Shown: positions 16,672 through 25,000 of the stretch, piece after piece
Layout of the letters: each line of letters opens with the position of its first letter
Position numbering within the stretch: the stretch's first letter is position 1
From: CAJQQY01 sp964352225
GTDB lineage: Bacteria > Bacteroidota > Bacteroidia > Chitinophagales > Saprospiraceae
Length of the DNA stretch: 29,598 nucleotides
Reading direction: 5' to 3'
NCBI GenBank assembly: GCA_964352225.1
Contig: CAYGRM010000033.1
Span: 1 to 29,598 of the forward strand
The notes under the pieces: generated by a model
Seen by the model: only the letters and a program-made list of their open reading frames with translations
Database searches by the model: none
Told to the model about the DNA's origin: nothing
Made by a program: the position numbers and the translations under genes

Positions 16672-17121
16672 TTAATCCTTTAAAACCATACTCATGTGCG
16701 GAATATTATCTTCTAAATATTCTTCACCAACTTCTTTAAAACCCAAATTTCGATAAAAATCCAAAGCATAAACCTGTGCCGATATTTTTACTTTTTGATG
16801 AGGAAAAAGTTTTTTGCACCATTCAATCGAGGCAATCATTATTTCTTTTCCAGCACCTTTTCCTCGCACTTTTGAAGAACTAACCACTCGACCAATCGAA
16901 GCATAATTTTCATACGAAATTCCTTTTGGAAGCAGTCGAGTATATGCCACCAAATCGCCATCTTCATCCCAGCCCATCACATGCCAAGCATCCTGATCTT
17001 TGCCATCAGCATCAAGGTAAGGGCAATCTTGTTCGACTACGAAAACCTCTTGTCGAAGTGCCATACTTGCATAAATTTCATCTAAGTTCAATTGATAAAA
17101 AGGAAGGCATTTTATTTTCAT
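16672..17121 (-). CDS. elaA: GNAT-family N-acetyltransferase, ElaA-like
   Basis: A 149-residue GNAT-fold protein matching the ElaA family over its full length: ALRQEVFVVEQDCPY (21-35), SIGRVV (76-81), the acetyl-CoA pyrophosphate loop VRGKGAGKEI (85-94), SAQVYALDFYRNLGF (114-128) and EDNIPHMSM near the C-terminus. It transfers an acetyl group from acetyl-CoA to an unknown amine. ATG 17121 (MKIKCLPF) is chosen over the more distal start because it fits the family N-terminus. It is transcribed leftward, with repeat copy E just upstream. Confidence 0.9.
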   Translation of the reverse strand: MKIKCLPFYQLNLDEIYASMALRQEVFVVEQDCPYLDADGKDQDAWHVMGWDEDGDLVAYTRLLPKGISYENYASIGRVVSSSKVRGKGAGKEIMIASIEWCKKLFPHQKVKISAQVYALDFYRNLGFKEVGEEYLEDNIPHMSMVLKD

Positions 17122-17136
17122 AAAGTGTTTTATTTT

Positions 17137-17200
17137 TTGACACAGATTACACAAAATTTCACAGATTATGCTTTATTAAAATAGATTTAATCTGTGGCAA
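17137..17200. repeat. Dispersed inverted-repeat element, copy E (degenerate)
   Basis: TTGACACAGATTA (17137-17149) pairs with TAATCTGTGGCAA (17188-17200) with one mismatch. The left arm has a second CACAGATTA copy (17160-17168) with no partner on the right, so the element looks partly deleted. It lies just upstream of elaA, in the gap before the secreted unknown gene. Confidence 0.6.
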
Positions 17201-17222
17201 AATAATTAGTCAAACCCAAAAT

Positions 17223-17263
17223 AAAAAAAAGTTTAGCCATTCGAAATGACTAAACTTTTTTTT
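17223..17263. terminator. Intrinsic terminator after the secreted unknown gene
   Basis: The stem GTTTAGCCATT / AATGACTAAAC (one mismatch) closes on a CGAA loop and is flanked by A8 and T8, so it works on both strands. It lies about 25 bases past the stop of the leftward gene at 17287. Confidence 0.85.
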
Positions 17264-17286
17264 AAGGTTTATTTTGAAAATTAAAA

Positions 17287-18084
17287 CTAAATCCGATTTA
17301 CCATCAAGTTGATTGCATCATCTTCGCATTTCATCCAAGTAGGAATAGGATCACTAGTTTCGGTAAGAATAGTTACTTCTGCATCGTCTGTTACTTTATA
17401 TTTCCAAACATGTTTTTTCCCTTTATCGCTGTAGGAACCGAATTGCAAAATGTATTCTAACTCCCAGCCACTTTCCATTCTTTCGATTTTTATATCGTTT
17501 CCAGCAATTGTCGGAACGCCTAAATCAATCTCAACGACTCCTTCAATATTGTAAAATTCATTTGAAAGTGCAGCCATATTCAATGGCACTTTACTTCGAA
17601 TAGTTATTGCATCTTGGGTACTATTCCATTGGACATGCTTGCTGATTACCAAATTATATTCATCCAATAAATCATTAATTTCATCACTATCCGTTTCACT
17701 CACTCCTTGTTGTAAAGGAATGGCCCAATCAACAGTTTTATCAAAAATCACATTGAAATGATCGATAGAAGGATTAGGAAAAGTATGCACATTGCATTTT
17801 GCGATGGATTGAGCAGTTTCATCATTTTTATAAACATTCACCAAAGCTTGATAAATGCTTTCCACATTTCCAGGAGCAATTATAATATTTTGGTAGCGTA
17901 ATTCTTCTTTGTCGGCTTCCATTCTCAAAGCCAAACGAGCAGCGTCTCTTTTAAATTTCCGCTCCAATTTTCTGGATAACTCCACATTTTCGCTTTTAGT
18001 CAAAATCCCTTGGGATTTTTGAGCGAAAATTCCCATGCTAATCAGGCAAAAGGAAAGCAACATTATTTTCTTAAAAATTCTCAT
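17287..18084 (-). CDS. Secreted protein of unknown function
   Basis: 265 residues with a clear signal peptide (MRIFKKIMLLSFCLISMGIF, then AQ), so it is exported to the periplasm or beyond. I recognise no domain. The N-terminal part is helical and charged (LSRKLERKFKRDAARLALR); the rest is mixed, with two separated cysteines (in AKCNVHTF and MKCEDD). Its YVLQFGS-like and VWKYKVTDD stretches suggest beta structure. ATG 18084 is chosen because the signal peptide starts there; the longer frame adds a non-signal extension. It has its own strong terminator, and a palindrome-rich gap lies upstream. Confidence 0.75.
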   Translation of the reverse strand: MRIFKKIMLLSFCLISMGIFAQKSQGILTKSENVELSRKLERKFKRDAARLALRMEADKEELRYQNIIIAPGNVESIYQALVNVYKNDETAQSIAKCNVHTFPNPSIDHFNVIFDKTVDWAIPLQQGVSETDSDEINDLLDEYNLVISKHVQWNSTQDAITIRSKVPLNMAALSNEFYNIEGVVEIDLGVPTIAGNDIKIERMESGWELEYILQFGSYSDKGKKHVWKYKVTDDAEVTILTETSDPIPTWMKCEDDAINLMVNRI

Positions 18085-18363
18085 ATCACAAAAATTAGTT
18101 TTAGTTATTTGGTAGAAAAAAAGTAACTTTTTTACTACTAAAAAATGAACAAATGGATGCCACAATTGTGACACATGTTGTTTACGGATTAATGAAATAA
18201 ATGATACGAAGTATCATATTTTTCAAAGACGTGAATGATTAAGGTTAAATATTGGATATGTTGTGTATGGTTGGTGAGTATTTTTGCTAAAAACGCTCAT
18301 TTATTAGTAGCGAAAAATGATGCCAGTTTTAATTATAATTTTGTTAAAAGGTAAGATGAATGG

Positions 18364-19788
18364 TTAAAATTGATAGCACTTCACTCCTTTTCCTTTTCGT
18401 CTTCCACCACCGCCTAAGTTTAATCCTAAATTAAAAGGATTAATTTTCAATGCCACATAAAAATCAGTAGAATCCAAATTCTTTTTTCCAAAAAAACTTC
18501 CTATGTCGTCACTTCCGATGGTTAAAAAAGCGAGACGAACAGAAGTTCCTAGGTTTAACTTTTGATAATTCAATAAAACAATTGGTAGCGAAAAACCCAA
18601 CCATCGATGTTCAAATCGAGGTGTAAATGCCATCAAATTATTTCTACGAATACTATTCACTCCCATGGGAATTCTTTGAACAAAAATTCCATTGAGATAA
18701 AGGTAATCCATGATTTTGTAGTCCGCTTGGATACTAAGCGCGCCTGGCAAACCCATTCGGAAACTAGATGAAGTTAATGAAGCAGTTGGATCTCCTAGAC
18801 CGACTTCACTCAATAATTGAATACGATCTCGATTAGAAACAGATTCAAATTGGTTGGAAGGCAAATCGACTATGGTATCAGTATTTAAATCGTGTTCTTC
18901 AGCATTTCTACTCAATTCAATCTGCCCCAAATCTAAAAGGGAAACCCCCACTTTCCACTTGTAATGATCTTCATCTCCTTCGTAGACATAGGTAAATCCA
19001 AGATCCACGCCTACCCCAAAACCATTGCTTTGAGCGTTAATATTTTCTCCTTCCAAGTTTGAATTGGTCACTCCATAGTTTAAATGTGGGGTTTGAAATA
19101 GCAAAGTATCACCTGGAAGTTGCGCGGAAAGAACACTTCTTTTTACATTGATGTAAGAGGCTTCGTAGGCATTGATAAATTTCAGATTTGCTCCGAGTCC
19201 AAAATAACCATTATAAGCTTCAATTTTTGCAGCATAGTTTAGTCCAAATTCTGACCAAACCATCGCCGAAATTTTAAATGCATCCACATTAATAAACTCA
19301 TTAAATGGAGTATTAAAAAAAGTAGAATAATTTAAAATAGGTGGAATATCATGAGTTGAAACTGCCGACCGAACATTAGTGAAAAAACCAAAAGAATGTC
19401 CATTTCGTAATTTTACCATCAAGGAAGGCCCCATGGCATTTGCAAAAACAGTTGCGTATTTTAATTTATTATTTTCATTGAAATCAGCTACTAAATCATT
19501 GGAGCCAATCACATTTATATTTTCTACGTCCTGCATCAGGATTAAATTATCGCTATTTCGAATTGCATGAAAAACGTTGGTATTTTTTATGAAACCATAA
19601 TTTGTATGGGCAGAAACTCCAGCGGAAACTAAGTTAATATCCCACCGAAAAAGACTGGTAACATTATGTGAAGGATTTATTAAACTGCCATGAATGCCTG
19701 AATAATTATCTGTTCGTAATCCAAGTTGTTCTTGAGCGTGAGTATTAAAAGCTGCAACCAAGCAGAATATAAGGGTTAGGTAACGCAT
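18364..19788 (-). CDS. DUF5723-family outer-membrane beta-barrel-like protein
   Basis: A 474-residue exported protein. A signal peptide (MRYLTLIFCLVAAFNTHA, then Q) is followed by QLGLRTDNYSGIHGSLINPS, the typical start of DUF5723 proteins, and then alternating hydrophobic/polar strands with many Gly, Asn and Tyr turns. It is probably an outer-membrane barrel; function unknown. It ends in a Gly/Arg/Lys-rich tail (GGGGRRKGKGVKC). ATG 19788 is chosen for the signal peptide; longer starts overlap dgkA. The 89-base gap and shared direction suggest co-transcription with dgkA and the EEP-like gene. Confidence 0.8.
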   Translation of the reverse strand: MRYLTLIFCLVAAFNTHAQEQLGLRTDNYSGIHGSLINPSHNVTSLFRWDINLVSAGVSAHTNYGFIKNTNVFHAIRNSDNLILMQDVENINVIGSNDLVADFNENNKLKYATVFANAMGPSLMVKLRNGHSFGFFTNVRSAVSTHDIPPILNYSTFFNTPFNEFINVDAFKISAMVWSEFGLNYAAKIEAYNGYFGLGANLKFINAYEASYINVKRSVLSAQLPGDTLLFQTPHLNYGVTNSNLEGENINAQSNGFGVGVDLGFTYVYEGDEDHYKWKVGVSLLDLGQIELSRNAEEHDLNTDTIVDLPSNQFESVSNRDRIQLLSEVGLGDPTASLTSSSFRMGLPGALSIQADYKIMDYLYLNGIFVQRIPMGVNSIRRNNLMAFTPRFEHRWLGFSLPIVLLNYQKLNLGTSVRLAFLTIGSDDIGSFFGKKNLDSTDFYVALKINPFNLGLNLGGGGRRKGKGVKCYQF

Positions 19789-19877
19789 AAGAATTGGTAT
19801 TTGATTGTATAGGTTTTGTAAGAATGCTAAAATAAAAGGGGAGATAATACAAACTGTGAAGGAGGGTGATTTATTTT

Positions 19878-20243
19878 TTACATGCAAAAATAAGCCCATA
19901 TTTTGGGGAGAAAAATGATACAGCCAACAATTGCAGCTCCAATTGCCGTAATCAAAACCGCACCGGCAGCTACATCCTTTGTTTTTTTAGCTAATTCATG
20001 AAAATTGGGGGAGGCTAAATCTGTTAAATATTCAATTGCAGTATTCATCCCTTCAGCACACAAAACCATCGCAATAGCTAAAATCAATAAACACCATTCT
20101 GTCGCGCTAACCGAGAAAAATAATCCTCCAGCAATTACTAAAAAAGTAAAAGCTAAATGAATTTTGGCATTCGTTTCCGATTGGAAAAGTAGGCGAATAC
20201 CTTTCAATGCATATTTAAAACTTTGGAGTCGTTCCTTTATCAT
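19878..20243 (-). CDS. dgkA: Diacylglycerol kinase family protein (DgkA-like)
   Basis: A 121-residue inner-membrane kinase of the DgkA fold that phosphorylates diacylglycerol or, as in many bacteria, undecaprenol. The signature EGMNTAIE places E64 and E71 at the catalytic and Mg-binding positions of E. coli E69 and E76; E23 corresponds to E28. KDVAAGAVLI follows at 89-98. It has three membrane segments, as expected. Its ATG overlaps the stop of the EEP-like gene as ATGA, implying translational coupling. The exact lipid substrate cannot be decided from the sequence. Confidence 0.92.
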   Translation of the reverse strand: MIKERLQSFKYALKGIRLLFQSETNAKIHLAFTFLVIAGGLFFSVSATEWCLLILAIAMVLCAEGMNTAIEYLTDLASPNFHELAKKTKDVAAGAVLITAIGAAIVGCIIFLPKIWAYFCM

Positions 20244-21226
20244 TGGACTGCAGCGGCCGTTGTAATGGTAGAAATTGGATTAAATTGGAAGGATCCTTTG
20301 ATGCCCAAATGTTGCTGTGAAGATGATTCTATATTTTCAAAACCAATACATTTAAAATGTTCTGAAAAGAAAATATGATCTCTAGGTGAATCGAAAAAAG
20401 AACCAAAAACATTATCTCCAGCAGTAGGGGAGAAGCCTCTTCGGCTATCTTTTAGCCCTGCTTTATTTCTAAAATCGTGGATTTCATCTGACCATTGTAC
20501 TAAATTATAATCTGCTAAAGTTAAAATTGGTGCATTGATCGCACTTACCTTTTCAGCAATTTTATTTAGTTGTTTTTTTAATCGGTCATAGTCCTTGGTG
20601 TAGAATGGAGGCAGAGTAGTTGAACTGATGAAAAATAATTCTTGATCTTGCCCATCGGGTTTTATACTTCCTATGATGTTAGGCAAGTTTTCTACGAAAA
20701 AAGTATCTTGATTATTGATTTCAAACTTAGAGAAAACAGCAATCCCTGGATCAAAACCAATACGTTTAGTGCAATACGGAAATTTTTCAGATAAAGTATC
20801 TTTAAGAAATTCATATAACATTGGGTCAACATTTGGAATACTTAAAATACATGCTTTTGAGGCCAACATTTTATTTATTGTACCATCTGGATCCTCATTG
20901 ATATTTGAAATGTTAAATAGTTCAATATCGATAATGGTTTGATTTTCAGTAGGTTGTGGTTTTTTTAAATCTGGATTTGTATTTAGTTTGAGGTGAATAG
21001 CTAGGATAGAACAGGCAATAAAACAGGTAAACATTAATTTTGGCTGCTTTAAAATTAAAAAAAATAAACCCAACGCTAAATATCCGAACATGATTTGAAT
21101 AGCATACTTCACCATTGATTTAAAAAAGAAATTCTGCGGAGGGAAAATACAAATCAATGCCCCTGAAAGGAGGGAAGTCATTAAAAAGTATTGAACGAAT
21201 TTATTATTTAAAATTTTCTTTGCCAT
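20240..21226 (-). CDS. Membrane-anchored EEP-fold protein, probably catalytically impaired
   Basis: 328 residues. Three hydrophobic segments near the N-terminus (about 12-28, 40-60 and 63-80) are followed by an endonuclease/exonuclease/phosphatase-like domain (about 98-315). Recognisable parts are LFNIS (first Asn motif), LADYNLVQWS (D239, N241), and DHIFFSEHF (D283, H284). Key positions appear changed: the usual QE metal ligand is in IPNV (about 130-133), the usual internal His region reads SSTTLPP, and the final SDH is SQQH with only H306 kept. It may be a non-catalytic or altered phosphoesterase. ATG 21226 fits the membrane topology; the longer frame adds an unlikely extension. The stop overlaps the dgkA start. 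Confidence 0.72.
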   Translation of the reverse strand: MAKKILNNKFVQYFLMTSLLSGALICIFPPQNFFFKSMVKYAIQIMFGYLALGLFFLILKQPKLMFTCFIACSILAIHLKLNTNPDLKKPQPTENQTIIDIELFNISNINEDPDGTINKMLASKACILSIPNVDPMLYEFLKDTLSEKFPYCTKRIGFDPGIAVFSKFEINNQDTFFVENLPNIIGSIKPDGQDQELFFISSTTLPPFYTKDYDRLKKQLNKIAEKVSAINAPILTLADYNLVQWSDEIHDFRNKAGLKDSRRGFSPTAGDNVFGSFFDSPRDHIFFSEHFKCIGFENIESSSQQHLGIKGSFQFNPISTITTAAAVQ

Positions 21227-21354
21227 AATGTTAGCTGCAAATATATGATAATTTTTATTTATCTGAGTTATTGAGAAGGGGGCGATTTGGGAATTAATTT
21301 TCCCAATAATCAGATCGCAGGGTAGCCCATTTTTTCCTAATGAAAATTTATAAA

Positions 21355-23451
21355 TTAATCTAATCTTCCCGCCACTACACAAGTCGATTTAAACTGCATC
21401 GCCTCCTTTGTTGGAGAAAAAATCTCAGCTAAAATAATATAAATTCCAATTTTTGCTTTTCGTCCTTCGTCCGTAATTCCATTCCACTTAAGTGAACCTT
21501 CTTGACCGAGTAATTCATTTTCAGAAAGTGTTTTTACTAATCGACCTTTGGCATCATAAATATTTACGGTTGCGAGATAACCTTGAGTTTCAAATGAATA
21601 GTCAATCAATAAAAAATCTCTAAACCCATCTTCATCTGGAGAAAATGTTTTTTCAGCAATACTAAAGAAATCATCAGCAGGATTGGTGGGGCGAATTTGA
21701 GAATTTTTAAAAGTTGGAGTTCCTCCTCCGATGATAGTCGAAGCGGAATGCCAGTTAGAACTATTTTGAGTGGGCGCATCAACGCTAATCCGTTCTAGAG
21801 AAATACCTTTTGTATCATCAATGAATGGAAAATGAAAATCATTATCATAATCAAATGAATCAATCATCACCGTATCGAGCCCATAAGAAGTGAAAATACT
21901 TACATTTCCATCTGAAATATTGTAGGATGGTAAATCATTTTCGATTAAAAAATCTGGATTTTCAACGGTATAATTTAGCAAGGTGAAAAATGGTTCAGGC
22001 GTTAAAACCACATACTCACCAGGTTTTAAAATCAGAGAAGTTTCTACATCCTTATCCCTTCCTGAGGTACGAGTTGTATTAGAAATAATGAGATCAGCAA
22101 TGTCTAAAAATTTATCTGAATTATTATAAAGTTCGACATAATCACCTCCTCCTGTAAATGGATCAGCTAAGATTTCATTAATGACAAAATCACCAGGTTC
22201 GATCATCGCTCCGATTAAAAAATCGAAAGTGAAAATTTGGGGATTCATTTCAATATCAAGTAAGTTTTTTAAATTCTGAACACTTAAAGTATACTCAATT
22301 CCATTAGTCAATGGAGTTCCTAATTGAAGGTAGATGCGAAATGGTTCGATTGGATCAATTTCTACACTTGTAGGATTCCCAATTCCATTATCAATAGCGT
22401 AATTACTTGAAGATGAGCCAGTTATGTTTTCAATGGGTTGGTTGAATTCTAATTCTAATTCCGTTGCACTAATGGTAATCACCTCAATTAACTCAGGGCT
22501 CTCAAAGTCAACCGTAAACGGAATACTCGCTGCTATTAGCGGAAGATCGGCTTGATCTTTTACATTTTGAATATCTAAATTATAAGTAGTTTGATTAGCA
22601 AAAGAATTAGCAAAAGTCAATAATACTTTTGATTGATTGTTCGAACTCCAATTAGAAGTTTGTGGACTACCGATACTATTATTGACAAAGTAATTAGATG
22701 CAGTTGCTGCAGTCAAACTATCCATTGCTTCGTCAAATGACACTTCCAATTCAGTCAACGAAAGCGGCGTAACTTGCAAAACAGAAGGTGGCGTTACATC
22801 AGGCTGTAAAGAGGCAATTGAGATGTTATCGAAAAAAAAACTTTCGCTATTGGTACTGGTGTTTTTACACCACACCGCAAAAAATATATTTCCTCCCAAA
22901 TAAGTATCATCGAAACCTGTTGCTTCTAAATTTAAAATATTTCCATTGTCATAATTGGCAAAAATGGCCCAATCTCCAGTTTTACTTCGAGTGATTTTTA
23001 CTTTAGCCATGGCGGGCTCACTTCCCAATGCACCTTCGGTTGCTGAGGCTATTTCGAATTTATTGCCAGCATCAGATCTAAATAAAGTAAGCCGATCAGT
23101 TGCGCCAGTTTCTCCAACCTCTATAAAATATCCATCTACATCTGGAAAATTAGTCGTGGAAGATTGGAGATAAATTCTAAGTCGATTATTATTAGATGGA
23201 GCGAAGTCCATTTTAAAATCCATTTCCCAAACGGTACTATCTGGCATTTCTACTGCTGTATATAAAATAGAAGTATCAGTTCCAGAGGTATTTAATTGGA
23301 GCTCCCCATCACTATTGACAATGAAATTATTGATATCACCTTGCCAAGTAGGATTAGTTGAAAAATTACCATCTGAGAAATCTTCTGATAGTTGGGCAAA
23401 GAGAGAAAGGGAAAAAACCAAGAAAAATATAAAAAGAAGTGTCTGTTTCAT
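21355..23451 (-). CDS. Secreted lamin-tail / Ig-like multidomain protein
   Basis: 698 residues. A signal peptide (MKQTLLFIFFLVFSLSLFA) is followed by a jelly-roll-like N-terminal domain (about 25-215), two SbsA-type Ig-like domains (about 220-315 and 318-415, each with ELEVSF/ELELEF-type strands), a lamin-tail domain (about 422-545, VINEILADPFTGGGDYVELY) and a C-terminal FlgD-like domain (about 603-698, FSPDEDGFRDFLLIDYSF, IYDAKGRLV, WNGITDEG). The protein is cell-surface or secreted; the FlgD-like tail is common in Bacteroidota surface proteins and may act in type IX export, though it is not the classic type A sorting domain. Start ATG 23451 is used; the frame extends two codons further to a TTG. 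It leads the leftward cluster, 128 bases before the EEP-like gene. Confidence 0.85.
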   Translation of the reverse strand: MKQTLLFIFFLVFSLSLFAQLSEDFSDGNFSTNPTWQGDINNFIVNSDGELQLNTSGTDTSILYTAVEMPDSTVWEMDFKMDFAPSNNNRLRIYLQSSTTNFPDVDGYFIEVGETGATDRLTLFRSDAGNKFEIASATEGALGSEPAMAKVKITRSKTGDWAIFANYDNGNILNLEATGFDDTYLGGNIFFAVWCKNTSTNSESFFFDNISIASLQPDVTPPSVLQVTPLSLTELEVSFDEAMDSLTAATASNYFVNNSIGSPQTSNWSSNNQSKVLLTFANSFANQTTYNLDIQNVKDQADLPLIAASIPFTVDFESPELIEVITISATELELEFNQPIENITGSSSSNYAIDNGIGNPTSVEIDPIEPFRIYLQLGTPLTNGIEYTLSVQNLKNLLDIEMNPQIFTFDFLIGAMIEPGDFVINEILADPFTGGGDYVELYNNSDKFLDIADLIISNTTRTSGRDKDVETSLILKPGEYVVLTPEPFFTLLNYTVENPDFLIENDLPSYNISDGNVSIFTSYGLDTVMIDSFDYDNDFHFPFIDDTKGISLERISVDAPTQNSSNWHSASTIIGGGTPTFKNSQIRPTNPADDFFSIAEKTFSPDEDGFRDFLLIDYSFETQGYLATVNIYDAKGRLVKTLSENELLGQEGSLKWNGITDEGRKAKIGIYIILAEIFSPTKEAMQFKSTCVVAGRLD

Positions 23452-23484
23452 ACTCAAAAATAGGTAACTAATTGTTTTTACACG

Positions 23485-23492
23485 TATATTTG
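23485..23492 (+). promoter_or_regulatory. Possible -7 promoter box for asd
   Basis: TATATTTG matches TAnnTTTG exactly in the divergent gap, about 190 bases before asd. The implied 5' leader is long, and no -33 element is seen at the usual spacing. Confidence 0.35.
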
Positions 23493-23684
23493 CGATCCCT
23501 TTCCAAATAATTTTTGAATCTCTATATCGAACGTAACTCTTTTAGGTAAAATCAGTTTTACTTACTAGACGTTTTCTAAAAGCAAGAAAGGTTTCGGCCG
23601 TAAAAATAAATCAAATTTCATTGTTTAACCTAAGGAAGCAGAATTAAATCTGTCTTTCCTAAATCATATCAAAATTTTTAAATT

Positions 23685-24689
23685 ATGAAAGTTGCAGTAG
23701 TAGGTGTTACAGGTTTAGTTGGTACCGTTATGTGCGAAGTTTTGGAAGAGCAAAATTTTCCAATGACTGAATTTTTACCAGTTGCTTCGGCTAGGTCTGT
23801 GGGCAAAACCGTTACTTTTCGAGGAAAAGATCATATCGTCATTAGCATGGAAGCAGCAGTAAAGGCGCGTCCTGATATTGCTATTTTTTCCGCAGGAGGA
23901 AGTGTTTCATTAGAGTGGGCACCTCGATTTGCAGAAGTGGGAACAACAGTTATTGATAATTCTTCAGCTTGGAGAATGGATCCTAGTAAGAAATTGATTG
24001 TCCCTGAAATTAATGCTAATGAGTTAACGGAAAATGATAAAATCATTGCTAACCCAAATTGTTCCACTATCCAAATGGTGGTAGCACTTGCTCCTTTGCA
24101 TAAAAAATATGGAATGAAGCGTTTGGTGATTTCAACCTATCAATCTATTACAGGCACAGGTGTCAAAGCGGTGAATCAATACGAAGCTGAAAAAGCGGGA
24201 AAGACCCCATCCGAAATGGCTTACAATTATCAAATTTTAGATAATTGTATTCCTCATTGTGATATCTTTTTGGAAAACGATTATACGAAAGAAGAGATGA
24301 AATTGGTCAATGAGACCATGAAAATTTTTAGTGATGATAGTTTGAGAATTACAGCAACCGCAGTTCGAGTACCCGTTCAAGGAGGACACTCTGAATGTGT
24401 GAATGTCGAGTTTCACCATGATTTTGAAATTGATGAAGTTCGAAAAATATTGAATGAGGCACCTGGTGTTATCGTTCAAGATGATGTAGCGAATAATAAA
24501 TATCCAATGCCTCTTTTTTCTAAAAATAAAAATGAAGTATTCGTAGGAAGATTGCGAAGAGATGAATCGACTGACAATGCATTAAATATGTGGGTAGTAG
24601 CTGACAATCTTCGAAAAGGTGCTGCCACGAATGCCATTCAAATTGCGCAATATTTAGTTGCGAATAATTTGGTGGGTGTTACGGTTTAG
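23685..24689 (+). CDS. asd: Aspartate-semialdehyde dehydrogenase
   Basis: A 334-residue cytoplasmic enzyme converting aspartyl-4-phosphate to aspartate semialdehyde with NADPH, on the common route to lysine/diaminopimelate, threonine, methionine and isoleucine. It has an N-terminal Rossmann motif (VGVTGLVGTVM, 7-17), the catalytic C126 in ANPNCSTIQ, substrate-binding R228 and H235 in RVPVQGGHSE, and the SSAWRMD segment near 93-99. The length is normal. It stands alone, divergent from the lamin-tail gene; no other amino-acid gene is in the window. Confidence 0.96.
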   Translation: MKVAVVGVTGLVGTVMCEVLEEQNFPMTEFLPVASARSVGKTVTFRGKDHIVISMEAAVKARPDIAIFSAGGSVSLEWAPRFAEVGTTVIDNSSAWRMDPSKKLIVPEINANELTENDKIIANPNCSTIQMVVALAPLHKKYGMKRLVISTYQSITGTGVKAVNQYEAEKAGKTPSEMAYNYQILDNCIPHCDIFLENDYTKEEMKLVNETMKIFSDDSLRITATAVRVPVQGGHSECVNVEFHHDFEIDEVRKILNEAPGVIVQDDVANNKYPMPLFSKNKNEVFVGRLRRDESTDNALNMWVVADNLRKGAATNAIQIAQYLVANNLVGVTV

Positions 24690-25000
24690 GAAATAATCAA
24701 CAGCGCAGCGTTTAATGTTCCTATTTTCCCGTGGATCAAATAAACGATCATCAATTATTTGTCCTTTATCTTGTATTTTTATAATTTTAGAAAAATAAAA
24801 GACAGAAGAATAAACGAGAACCACCTTTCCCAATTTTTAAGGTGTAAATATTTACCAAGACGTTTAATTTAAGATTTTATAATAGATTTTATTCTAAGAC
24901 AAAGTAAGTGGAGAAACGTATAACGTCAACTCTTCAAGATCCTACGAATAAAAATCTAATCACTACAGTATAATTTTTGTAAACATTTATCTACAGTAAC
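24690..25000. other. Intergenic region between asd and the coiled-coil/HhH gene
   Basis: These 311 bases lie between two same-strand genes. I see no convincing terminator after asd and no clear ORF. A TATAAT followed by TTTTG at 24969-24978 lies about 25 bases before the next start; it is near, but not equal to, TAnnTTTG, so it is only a weak promoter candidate. Confidence 0.35.

Noticed and set aside
23455..23462. TATTTTTG on the minus strand as a promoter for the lamin-tail gene
   Set aside because: It is an exact TAnnTTTG match, but it would place the transcription start at or inside the ATG at 23451, with no -33 element; it is probably chance in T-rich sequence.
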